Positions 16,530-23,350 of a stretch of 23,821 bases of DNA are shown piece by piece. The position numbers and the translations under genes are program-made. The notes beneath the pieces were generated by a model that was not told the origin of the DNA, did no database searches, and saw only the letters and a list, made by a program, of their open reading frames with translations. How positions within the stretch are numbered: the stretch's first letter is position 1; each line of letters opens with the position of its first letter. This DNA comes from a virus, in the IMG/VR virus record IMGVR_UViG_3300017753_000107, positions 1-23,821 of that record; one strand, written 5' to 3'.

Positions 16530-18422
16530 TTAATAAATTATTACTCGACCTTTAATGTCCGAGTTTGGATATTTTAATTCGAAAATACTTGGATCTAATG
16601 AAGGGTATATTACTCCTTTTTTAGTAGCTCCAACAAAATCATATTTATATTGTGAATAACCAAATGATACTCCATTTTTGTTTTTAAGAGTTACTTTTTC
16701 TACTGTTTGTACTCCTTTTACTCCTCCTATTAAATTTTCTATTTCAGATATAATAATAGGTTGATTTACTTGCCATTTATCTATATCAAAATGATCTTTT
16801 AATTCATTAATACAATTTAAAATTACTTCATTATTATTATAACTTTTAAAAGCTGTTATTTCAAAATCTAAAGAAAAATTAATTACAAATGCATTTTTTA
16901 TATTAATAGCATCTGTTAGCATTCTAAATTGTTCTAAATAAGTTGCTAAATTAGTTTTTGTTGCTGTATTTAATGTTGTTAATTTTTTATTAGAATCATA
17001 TCCTAAAGTATATAAATTTAAAGCTAATGGATTAGGAATACGATTAGGTTCAGTTGTTAAAGGAGATATTTGATCATCTTGTGTTATATAAGCTTTAGAT
17101 ATTCTCCCTAATTGTGAAGGCATAGATAAAGTTCTAATTAAATAATCTTCTTTTGTTACTGTTCTTTGTTGTGCTGCAAAATTAGCCATTGCATTTTGTC
17201 TTATTTCTTCTATAGTTTCTCCTGCTCCTCCTCCTCTTGCAGCTTCTGTATTATTAACTGCTACTGAACTATTTACAAAATTAAGCATTCCTGTATTTAA
17301 ATTAACTCTATTTGATGATTTTATAGTTTCTATTTCTGTTATAGTATTTGCATTAACATTAGCTTCTAATCCTCCTCCTACAATATAAGTAATTGTTAAT
17401 GTTGTATTTGCTGGTGTTTCTCCATAAGCTTTAGTATACAAAAAGTTTGAAGGATCATATGCTACATCTAATTTACTTCTTCCATCATTAATTCCTAATC
17501 CTATATTATTTGGATCTGGTACTATACATGAATCTGAATTAACAGTTGATCCTGGTCCAAATTGAATTTCTAATGTATTATCTAATTTAAAACGAGTTAC
17601 AAATCTTTTAGGTACTTTTTTTATTTTTAATAAGTAAGGTGTTTGTTGATTATATGCATGTAAATCAGGATCATTAGCTGCATTATTTTTTAATTGTTCA
17701 AATGTAGTATCTTGAGCTAAATAAGGTACTTCTGTCCAATCATTTCCATCTGAATCTACTATTGTTTCAATTGATATTATATTTTTATCAAATAAAGTTA
17801 GTGTTTTAAATTGTTCAACATCATTAATAACAAACGTTTGTGTTTTTTTAGTTCCTGATACTGATTTTATATTCTTTTTTAATAAATAATATTCTGGATT
17901 ACTAGATGTATCATATTGATATATATTAACTATTGTAGGATCAAAAGAAGAAGAAAAACCAAATCTTACATCATCTGTTGTATAAAAAGTAGCCCCTTCA
18001 GTTGAATTAAAAGTAGATCCTGCTTCTATATCTAAAGTATAACTGTAATCTGGTAAATATTCTCCTCCTATGTTTATAGAAGGAACTAATTGAAACATTT
18101 CTAAATTAACAGAAGCAGCTGATGTTACTTTAGGTTTATACCCTAAAGCATAAGCTAAATTATATAAATTTTCCTTTTCTTGTGCTAATAATAAAAAACA
18201 TTCTCTTAATTGTGTGTCAGTATAAAAAGATAATACATCTCCTACATAAGCTGCCATTTCTAAGAACATCATTCCTGGATTACCTTCACTAAAATCATTG
18301 AAATTATTAGGAAAATATATTTCCGCAAATTCCATTAATTTATCTTTATAAGAATTATAATCTTTACTTAAATATTTTACATCCTTAGTTTGTGTTTTAT
18401 TTGATATTTTATTATAAGCCAT
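16530..18422 (-). CDS. gp6: Baseplate wedge protein gp6-like (Baseplate J family)
   Basis: Counterpart of T4 gp6 / P2 gpJ, the wedge subunit that forms the ring around the hub and changes conformation on contraction. Visible support: the conserved N-terminal helical region with GNPGMMFLEMAAYVGDVLSFY (47-67) and NLYNLAYALGYKP (85-97); a GSTFNSTEGATFYTTDDVRF segment (135-154), as in the J-family 'G..f.s..g..F.t'; and the domain start RGGGAGETIEEIRQNA (396-411), then RTVTKEDYLIR (420-430), a hallmark of the Baseplate_J fold. The length, 630 residues, is close to T4 gp6 (about 660). Its ATG shares one base with the gp25-like stop (TAATG), and the gene order 25-6 is the T4/P2 order. High confidence in function. 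Confidence 0.93.
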   Translation of the reverse strand: MAYNKISNKTQTKDVKYLSKDYNSYKDKLMEFAEIYFPNNFNDFSEGNPGMMFLEMAAYVGDVLSFYTDTQLRECFLLLAQEKENLYNLAYALGYKPKVTSAASVNLEMFQLVPSINIGGEYLPDYSYTLDIEAGSTFNSTEGATFYTTDDVRFGFSSSFDPTIVNIYQYDTSSNPEYYLLKKNIKSVSGTKKTQTFVINDVEQFKTLTLFDKNIISIETIVDSDGNDWTEVPYLAQDTTFEQLKNNAANDPDLHAYNQQTPYLLKIKKVPKRFVTRFKLDNTLEIQFGPGSTVNSDSCIVPDPNNIGLGINDGRSKLDVAYDPSNFLYTKAYGETPANTTLTITYIVGGGLEANVNANTITEIETIKSSNRVNLNTGMLNFVNSSVAVNNTEAARGGGAGETIEEIRQNAMANFAAQQRTVTKEDYLIRTLSMPSQLGRISKAYITQDDQISPLTTEPNRIPNPLALNLYTLGYDSNKKLTTLNTATKTNLATYLEQFRMLTDAINIKNAFVINFSLDFEITAFKSYNNNEVILNCINELKDHFDIDKWQVNQPIIISEIENLIGGVKGVQTVEKVTLKNKNGVSFGYSQYKYDFVGATKKGVIYPSLDPSIFELKYPNSDIKGRVIIY

Positions 18423-18832
18423 TATTGATTAAAATTAAGTTGTATTGCATCTGTAGTATTATCTGAATTAATACTATATATTATTTTTATAAATAATAAA
18501 TGTTCATCATCTAAAAAATCAACTATTGTGTCCATTAATGATATTTCAGGTATATAAATATTTATTTGTTCATTTATTAATGTGTTTAAAGAATCTATAT
18601 CTACATTTTGTTCAAAAAGATAATGTTTTAATCCTACTCCAAAATTTGGTTCATTTATTCTTTCACCTGGTTGAGTTAATAAAAGATTTATTAAATTAGC
18701 TTTTACTTGTTCTTTTAAAGTTTGAGTTCCTTTAAACATATTAACCTCATCTAAAGGAAAAGCAACCCCAATACTAACATTTTTGTTAATATCTAATGGA
18801 CTTATTCTTCTTGTAGAATTTACTATTGGCAT
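18422..18832 (-). CDS. gp25: Baseplate wedge protein gp25-like (GPW/gp25 family)
   Basis: A 136-residue protein of the GPW/gp25 family (T4 gp25, P2 gpW, type VI secretion TssE), which links the wedge to the start of the sheath. Key residues: the family's 'LL.T.pGER...p.fG.gL..ylFe' core is visible as LLLTQPGERINEPNFGVGL (50-68) followed by YLFEQ (71-75), including the conserved Glu-Arg pair (ERINE). The N-terminal VAFPLDEV and KEQVKANLINL helix precede it, and the C-terminal half has the usual strand pair. The length matches T4 gp25 (132). It directly precedes the gp6-like gene with a one-base overlap. The upstream leader AAAGATAATAAATG lacks a canonical Shine-Dalgarno. Confidence 0.95.
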   Translation of the reverse strand: MPIVNSTRRISPLDINKNVSIGVAFPLDEVNMFKGTQTLKEQVKANLINLLLTQPGERINEPNFGVGLKHYLFEQNVDIDSLNTLINEQINIYIPEISLMDTIVDFLDDEHLLFIKIIYSINSDNTTDAIQLNFNQ

Positions 18833-18835
18833 TTA

Positions 18836-19303
18836 TTATCTTTCTTTTTTCTTATTTATTGCTTTCATTAAATCACTATAGTCTCTAGTTACTACATTTG
18901 CTACTGATTCAGGCATACCTGTTGTATCCATAGACATTGGAGCTCCTGATGCAAATGGTTGTGCCATACTTACTGGTGAATTTCCTGAATCTAAATTTGT
19001 GTCTCCTTGTGCTGTTTCATTTAATAAATCATTTAAATTATTATTAGATGTAAAATTATGATTTTTTATTGGTTTATTAGGTATAGGATTTGATCCCATA
19101 ATTTTTTCTCTTAATACATTTTTTGATGTTTTAGGTATTGAATTATTAGGTACTTCTACTATTCTTTCCTTATGTTCTACAATAGTTGGTTTTAATTCAT
19201 CACGTAAATCTTCTTTAAGTGTTTTAATTTCTCTACGCAACGCATAATCGATTTCTTCTCTAACTACTTTTCTGATTAGATTTTCGAATGTTTTTGCTTT
19301 CAT
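18836..19303 (-). CDS. Small conserved phage protein, coiled N-terminus and disordered linker
   Basis: A 155-residue protein of unknown function. Residues 1-50 are a charged amphipathic helix (FENLIRKVVREEIDYALRREIKTL), likely a coiled coil. Residues about 55-120 are low-complexity, Asn/Pro/Ser-rich and probably disordered (NKPIKNHNFTSNNNLNDLLNE, then SGNSPVSMAQPFASGAPMSM). The C-terminus TRDYSDLMKAINKKKER is again helical. Both ends look conserved in marine T4-like phages, while the middle varies. No enzyme motif is visible. It is the first gene after a 34-base gap with a candidate late promoter and lies 3 bases before gp25. A chaperone or assembly-linker role in the baseplate would fit, but this is a guess. 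Confidence 0.55.
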   Translation of the reverse strand: MKAKTFENLIRKVVREEIDYALRREIKTLKEDLRDELKPTIVEHKERIVEVPNNSIPKTSKNVLREKIMGSNPIPNKPIKNHNFTSNNNLNDLLNETAQGDTNLDSGNSPVSMAQPFASGAPMSMDTTGMPESVANVVTRDYSDLMKAINKKKER

Positions 19304-19321
19304 GTTTGTTTATGTTTGTTA

Positions 19322-19329
19322 ATAAATAT
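19322..19329 (-). promoter_or_regulatory. Candidate late promoter core ATATTTAT
   Basis: On the coding strand the 34-base gap reads TTTTTATATTTATTAAC around this site, 18 bases before the ATG of the 155-residue gene and 8 bases after the preceding stop. It would drive the gp25-gp6 wedge group. Same core as at 7040 and 23336; no experimental or host -35 element can be shown. Confidence 0.4.
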
Positions 19330-19337
19330 AAAAATTT

Positions 19338-20288
19338 TTAAGGTAATGGTACAGTTTTTACTTCATAACTTGTTTGAAGATCATCTTCTGTTCTTATTAG
19401 CCTTTCTATTATTTTTGTTTTTCCATTTTCTTTAAGATCTTCTAAAAGATCATTATATAAAGTTGTCATTTTATCTCTTATATTTTTTGTATTTGTATCT
19501 GTTAAAGTTCCTGCTGCTGCTTTATCTATTGCTGCTTGTATTTGTTCATCTAATAAATTTGGATTTATAGTGCCTGCTCCACTTCCATCTCCACTTCCAT
19601 TATTACTTATAGGAGATTGATCTGCTACATTACATTTTTTAATATAATTTCTAAATAAAAATATAATAAAATCTTTTAATTTTTGTATTACTGCTATTAA
19701 ACTTTTAATGGCCATCATAACAATTTCCATAATACTAAATAATTTTTCTATTGCTTTTAATACTAAAGGTAAAGCTGCTACTATTGTTAAGGCTAATTTT
19801 GCATATTCTTTTACTTTTCCTAAAATTAATCTTTTTTTCTCCCCCATAAAATCAATTAATTTTCCACTAGCTGCAAGACCTGAAGATATTGCTAGTGCTA
19901 CTTCACATGCTATTACTACTATTAATAAAGCTGGTACTAAAACATCTTTTATTATTTCTAATATTTTTTCTATTTTAGGTATTATTTTATCCCTTATTTT
20001 TTTTAGTTTTTTATCTATATTTTTTACTTTTGCTAATCCTTTTTCTGGAATTTTTTTAAGATTATCTAAAAGTTTAATAAGTTTATCATATATTTTTGTC
20101 ATTTTATCTTGAGCTTTTCTTTCACAAGAACTAGATATAAGTTTTTCTTTAAGTTCATCTTTACTAGGTAATTTTTCTTTTACTTTTTGAACTTGTTTTG
20201 TACCTTGTTTTCTTAAATCTTTTTTAGCTGTATAAAGTTGTTTATCTATTTGACTATTTATTAGATTTCTTATTGTTGTTGCTGACAT
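19338..20288 (-). CDS. Helical protein with central hydrophobic segments
   Basis: A 316-residue protein of unknown function in the baseplate hub/wedge interval. Residues 1-115 are Lys-rich and strongly helical/coiled (KKDLRKQGTKQVQKVKEKL, IDKKLKKIRDKIIPKIEKIL). Residues about 116-140 (VLVPALLIVVIACEVALAIS...) and about 164-178 are hydrophobic enough for membrane insertion, and about 185-212 is a further hydrophobic helix, followed by a basic turn RNYIKKC. Residues 228-240 are a Gly/Ser linker, and the C-terminal about 75 residues form a charged helical domain. There is no signal peptide. Tape-measure-like or membrane-penetrating roles are conceivable, since tape measures contain such helices, but the length is too short for a full one. 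ATG at 20288, one base after the previous stop. Confidence 0.5.
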   Translation of the reverse strand: MSATTIRNLINSQIDKQLYTAKKDLRKQGTKQVQKVKEKLPSKDELKEKLISSSCERKAQDKMTKIYDKLIKLLDNLKKIPEKGLAKVKNIDKKLKKIRDKIIPKIEKILEIIKDVLVPALLIVVIACEVALAISSGLAASGKLIDFMGEKKRLILGKVKEYAKLALTIVAALPLVLKAIEKLFSIMEIVMMAIKSLIAVIQKLKDFIIFLFRNYIKKCNVADQSPISNNGSGDGSGAGTINPNLLDEQIQAAIDKAAAGTLTDTNTKNIRDKMTTLYNDLLEDLKENGKTKIIERLIRTEDDLQTSYEVKTVPLP

Positions 20289-20289
20289 T

Positions 20290-20781
20290 TTATGCTATTT
20301 TTGTTATTTCACTTTTAAAACTTATAATATTATCTTTTAAATCTTGTATTTGTTGTTTTCTTAAAGACAACATACCTTGATTTGCAGGATTAGGTCCTGT
20401 TGGGGCTCCTGGAGCTGTTGTTATATATGCTACTTTTGTTACTAAATCATCTATTAATCCTTCAAGTGTTTCTAATAAATCCATTTGCCATCTATCTAAA
20501 TGATCTCCTAATACTGCGGGTTCTGTAGGTAATAAATCTTCTCCATATTCTCTTTTTAGCCCTAAATAAATATTAGGAGAATTTATTACAACTTTACTTG
20601 CTTTATCCCCATCTTTTTTATCACTAGTATCAAAATGAATACTACCTACTGTGCTAAATCCTATAGCTTCTTTTGAAAATAATAAAATAGAATCATCTTT
20701 AGCATTAAATAATAATCTGTCTGAGTTTATTATTACTTGCTTTCCTTGATATATTTCTGGAGCGTCTGGTTTATAACTCAT
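20290..20781 (-). CDS. Baseplate central spike-like protein (gp5 C-terminal type)
   Basis: A 163-residue virion protein. Residues 10-75 are a run of short strands (YQGKQVIINSDRLLFNAKD, ILLFSKEAIGFSTVGSIHFDT, then VVINSPNIYLG), as in triple-stranded beta-helix spikes of T4 gp5 and VgrG-type proteins. Residues about 82-112 (LLPTEPAVLGDHLDRWQMDLLETLEGLID) match the 'PAVLGd.L...l..Li' helix found at the end of many spike proteins. The remainder has a Pro/Gly stretch (TTAPGAPTGPNPANQG) and a final helix. It follows the M15 peptidase by one base, and that gene follows the OB-fold hub protein. The trio therefore mirrors the domain order of T4 gp5. The beta-helix is inferred from the strand pattern, not measured. 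Confidence 0.65.
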   Translation of the reverse strand: MSYKPDAPEIYQGKQVIINSDRLLFNAKDDSILLFSKEAIGFSTVGSIHFDTSDKKDGDKASKVVINSPNIYLGLKREYGEDLLPTEPAVLGDHLDRWQMDLLETLEGLIDDLVTKVAYITTAPGAPTGPNPANQGMLSLRKQQIQDLKDNIISFKSEITKIA

Positions 20782-20782
20782 T

Positions 20783-21619
20783 TTATATTTGTTTTTTAGC
20801 GTAATCTATTAAAGTTTGTTGTTGACCTTCGTTAACATATGCATATGTTTCAGATTTATATATTACATTCATGTCTTCATCTTTAACTTCAACAGATATT
20901 AATCGTGAATCACTTACATTATAAGTGTCATTTTTATATTGTTTTTCTATAGTTATATAAAATCCATTACCATTTTCTACTTGATCAGCATTAGGATGTT
21001 TAGATATAGGAGGTTCTGCATTTTCAGATACTTCATTTAAGTATTCAGGATATGCTCTTTTTATATCATTTTGATATCCTGCAGCAGAAACAGGTCCCCC
21101 ATATCTTTCATGTAAAGTAGAGTTATTAGAAGCTAAGGATGTTTTTTTTCTATTATTACCACTTTTATAAGATATATGAATCCAAGAACCATTTACTCCT
21201 TTACCTAATTCAGGAAATTCCCAAATCATCTGATCAAAATCAATTCCTTCATCAATAACCCAATTAAATAATTCATGTGATTCAAAATTATTAATACTTA
21301 CTAAATCAGAAGCATATCCAAATGTATGTTGACTATCTTCTGCTCCTCCTATATATTCATTTAATGTTTTACTTCTATAAACTGAAGTTATAACTATATC
21401 AGGATATCTGTCTTTTATAGGATTAACACATTTATACATAAGATTATTTATATTTGTTATAATTTTATCTTTTTCATATTCAGGGTTATCTCCTAAATAA
21501 TCATCTCCAGGGACATTACCTCCAATTTTTTCAGCTTCTTCAGGTCCACAATATTTATTATCATTTTTATCAAGAGTTCTTGAATAAATGCATTGTTGTA
21601 ATGTAAAATATTTTGCCAT
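20783..21619 (-). CDS. Peptidase M15-family peptidoglycan hydrolase, virion or lysis type
   Basis: A 278-residue zinc peptidase of the M15 (D-Ala-D-Ala carboxypeptidase/endopeptidase) superfamily, cleaving peptide bonds in peptidoglycan. The signature is intact: SVYRSKTLN (79-87), GGAEDSQHTFGYASDL (91-106) with zinc ligands His98 and Asp105, DQMIWE (129-134) with the likely catalytic Glu134, and WIHISY (146-151) with third ligand His148. After residue 190 a beta-rich C-terminal domain (about 215-278, YITIEKQYKNDTYNVSDSRL) has no match I recognise and could dock it to the virion. No signal peptide or membrane segment. Placed between hub OB-fold and spike-like genes, it could be the tail-associated cell-wall enzyme; a free endolysin is the alternative. 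ATG at 21619, 9 bases after the upstream stop. Confidence 0.88.
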   Translation of the reverse strand: MAKYFTLQQCIYSRTLDKNDNKYCGPEEAEKIGGNVPGDDYLGDNPEYEKDKIITNINNLMYKCVNPIKDRYPDIVITSVYRSKTLNEYIGGAEDSQHTFGYASDLVSINNFESHELFNWVIDEGIDFDQMIWEFPELGKGVNGSWIHISYKSGNNRKKTSLASNNSTLHERYGGPVSAAGYQNDIKRAYPEYLNEVSENAEPPISKHPNADQVENGNGFYITIEKQYKNDTYNVSDSRLISVEVKDEDMNVIYKSETYAYVNEGQQQTLIDYAKKQI

Positions 21620-21628
21620 AATTAATTA

Positions 21629-22948
21629 TTAAATTCTTTCTCCTCCAAATTCATAATCTTCTATTGAATCATCTATTGTTTCTTTTATTCCTGATAATCT
21701 ATTATCAGACATACCTCCTCCTCCTATATCATTATAAACATATTCTTCTAAAGAACCAGGTTTAGATCCTGGATCATCTTCTACTTCATAATATCCTAAA
21801 TTAGTTCTTATTATATTAAATCCTTTATAAGTTTCTACTATGTTAGTTGGAGGTGGAGAAGGAGTATAAGAACCCCCCATTGGTTTATTTAATTCTTCAG
21901 CAGTTAAATTATATTCATTTATAGATTTTATTGATATTTCATCTAATTCTACTTCTGTGTCTTTATCTATTTCATTGTTTTCTGAAGGGGCTACATCATA
22001 ATATGCTACTTCTTCAGGTACTACTGTTTCTTCGAGATTTTCTTCTTCAATTACAGGTGGTGGAGAATTTAATATTGGTTCTTCTTCATCAGATATTTCT
22101 TGTTCTTCTATTTCAGGTTCACTTATAATATTTAAAGGAGGATCTGTTAGTAAAGTATTTATATTTTCTGGTTGTACTAAATTTGCACCAAAAGATTTTT
22201 GATAAATAGAAGCAGGTATAAAACTTTTTAATCGTTGGTTAGAAGTTAAATATATACTAGAAGCATCATCATCTATATCTTCTATAGAGTGAACCCATCC
22301 TTTACCATCTGTATCTTCTAATTGACCATTTCTAATAATTAAAATAGGGTCTCCTGTTTTTCCTTCTTCACTACTCCATCTATTTTTGTTTTCTTCTAAT
22401 ATATCTTCACTTATATTAGTAGATCCAAAACGAATTGAATTACCAAATCTACCTTCTATTATTGTATCTCCTTCATAAGGTAAAAGAGGTTTTATTTGGA
22501 TTTGTTCTTTAAAATAATTTCCTAAATTTATATCTGTTCCTTCATCTTCTACTTGTCTTACTGCTAATCCATTTTCTGTTTGTTTATAATCTTGTTTAGT
22601 TGAATCATCTGATAATCCTTGTATAGTAGGAAGAGCATTATGATGAGGATGATTCCATATATTTAAAATAGGAAAATAATAATTTGTAAATCCTCCCGTA
22701 TTATATATATTTTTATCATAAGAAGACATTATTAAAACTATTTCATTTATTAAAGGATAATTTTTTAAAAATGAAAAAACAGGCCTAGCTGTATTATTTA
22801 TATTTGTCCATAGATTTTCTAAAGGTATATTATCATCTAATTTAGTAAAAAAAATAGTACCTATAGCATCATATCCCCCAAATTTAATAGCTTGAGGATG
22901 TTCTATATTTAGAATAATATCTTTAACTCTTACAGCAACTTGTGACAT
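21629..22948 (-). CDS. gp5: Baseplate hub OB-fold protein, gp5 N-terminal-like
   Basis: A 439-residue hub subunit. Residues 1-110 fit the gp5/VgrG OB-fold region: VAVRVKDIILN, IKFGGYDAIGTIFFTKL (21-37), ARPVFSFLKNYPLINEIVLIM (54-74). Residues 158-240 are a highly conserved block in T4-like phage gp5 proteins: YEGDTIIEGRFGNSIRFGST (158-177), GDPILIIRNG (199-208) and SIEDIDDDASSIYLTSNQRL (221-240). No lysozyme domain follows; instead there is a long acidic Pro/Glu/Asp-rich region (about 266-345) and a small C-terminal domain (YKGFNIIRTNLGYYEV, 374-389) with a Gly-rich tail. In T4 the lysozyme and spike are fused to this OB-fold; here an M15 peptidase and a spike-like protein are the next two genes. 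Leader AATAATAAAATG, no Shine-Dalgarno. Confidence 0.82.
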   Translation of the reverse strand: MSQVAVRVKDIILNIEHPQAIKFGGYDAIGTIFFTKLDDNIPLENLWTNINNTARPVFSFLKNYPLINEIVLIMSSYDKNIYNTGGFTNYYFPILNIWNHPHHNALPTIQGLSDDSTKQDYKQTENGLAVRQVEDEGTDINLGNYFKEQIQIKPLLPYEGDTIIEGRFGNSIRFGSTNISEDILEENKNRWSSEEGKTGDPILIIRNGQLEDTDGKGWVHSIEDIDDDASSIYLTSNQRLKSFIPASIYQKSFGANLVQPENINTLLTDPPLNIISEPEIEEQEISDEEEPILNSPPPVIEEENLEETVVPEEVAYYDVAPSENNEIDKDTEVELDEISIKSINEYNLTAEELNKPMGGSYTPSPPPTNIVETYKGFNIIRTNLGYYEVEDDPGSKPGSLEEYVYNDIGGGGMSDNRLSGIKETIDDSIEDYEFGGERI

Positions 22949-22952
22949 TTTA

Positions 22953-23324
22953 TTATTCTTTTGGAGGTTCTATTTGTTTTGGTTCATCAACTGTTTTAGC
23001 TATTTCTTCAGCTACATCCATTAATTGATCCATTTCTTCAGCTGTTAATAAACCACCATCACCTGTTGAAGCAGCACCTGTAGATAAACGTTGTACAATA
23101 GCAGCCATCTTAATTAATTGGTCGTCGTTTTTAACGCTGATTTCCATGTATTCTTTGATTAAAGGGACTACAACTGTAGCATCACCTAAAGATTGGACTA
23201 ATGGTTTTAATTCAGCTATTAAAGATGCAAGTTGTTTTGCTTTTTTCTTTTGATTACCGTGAATTTCTTTTAATAAATCTCCAAAGGATTTATCGTCAAA
23301 AAGTATTTGATTTAATGAATCCAT
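22953..23324 (-). CDS. Small helical conserved phage protein
   Basis: A 123-residue, almost fully helical, acidic protein of unknown function. The conserved-looking core is LLKEIHGNQKKKAKQLASLI (17-36) and VVVPLIKEYMEISVKNDDQLI (56-76), followed by QRLSTG, a Gly-rich loop, a second helix (TAEEMDQLMDVAEEIAKTV) and a Pro/Glu tail. Similar small genes lie next to late sigma factor and hub genes in marine T4-like phages as I recall them, without a known role. No enzyme motif, signal peptide or membrane segment. It is the first gene after the sigma factor, behind a 26-base gap that contains a candidate late promoter, and lies 4 bases before the gp5-like gene. A minor hub or assembly protein is possible. 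Confidence 0.55.
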   Translation of the reverse strand: MDSLNQILFDDKSFGDLLKEIHGNQKKKAKQLASLIAELKPLVQSLGDATVVVPLIKEYMEISVKNDDQLIKMAAIVQRLSTGAASTGDGGLLTAEEMDQLMDVAEEIAKTVDEPKQIEPPKE

Positions 23325-23335
23325 ATTATTTTATT

Positions 23336-23343
23336 ATAAATAT
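23336..23343 (-). promoter_or_regulatory. Candidate late promoter core ATATTTAT
   Basis: On the coding strand the 26-base gap after the sigma factor stop reads ATTTCATATTTATAATA here, 11 bases before the ATG of the 123-residue gene. This is the same core as at 7040 and 19322, in a gap that begins the hub operon. Assignment as a promoter is inference. Confidence 0.4.
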
Positions 23344-23350
23344 GAAATTT

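Noticed and set aside
19338-20288. Tail tape-measure protein
   Set aside because: Helical and hydrophobic, but at 316 residues too short for a contractile tail ruler and placed in the hub/wedge group, so not called.
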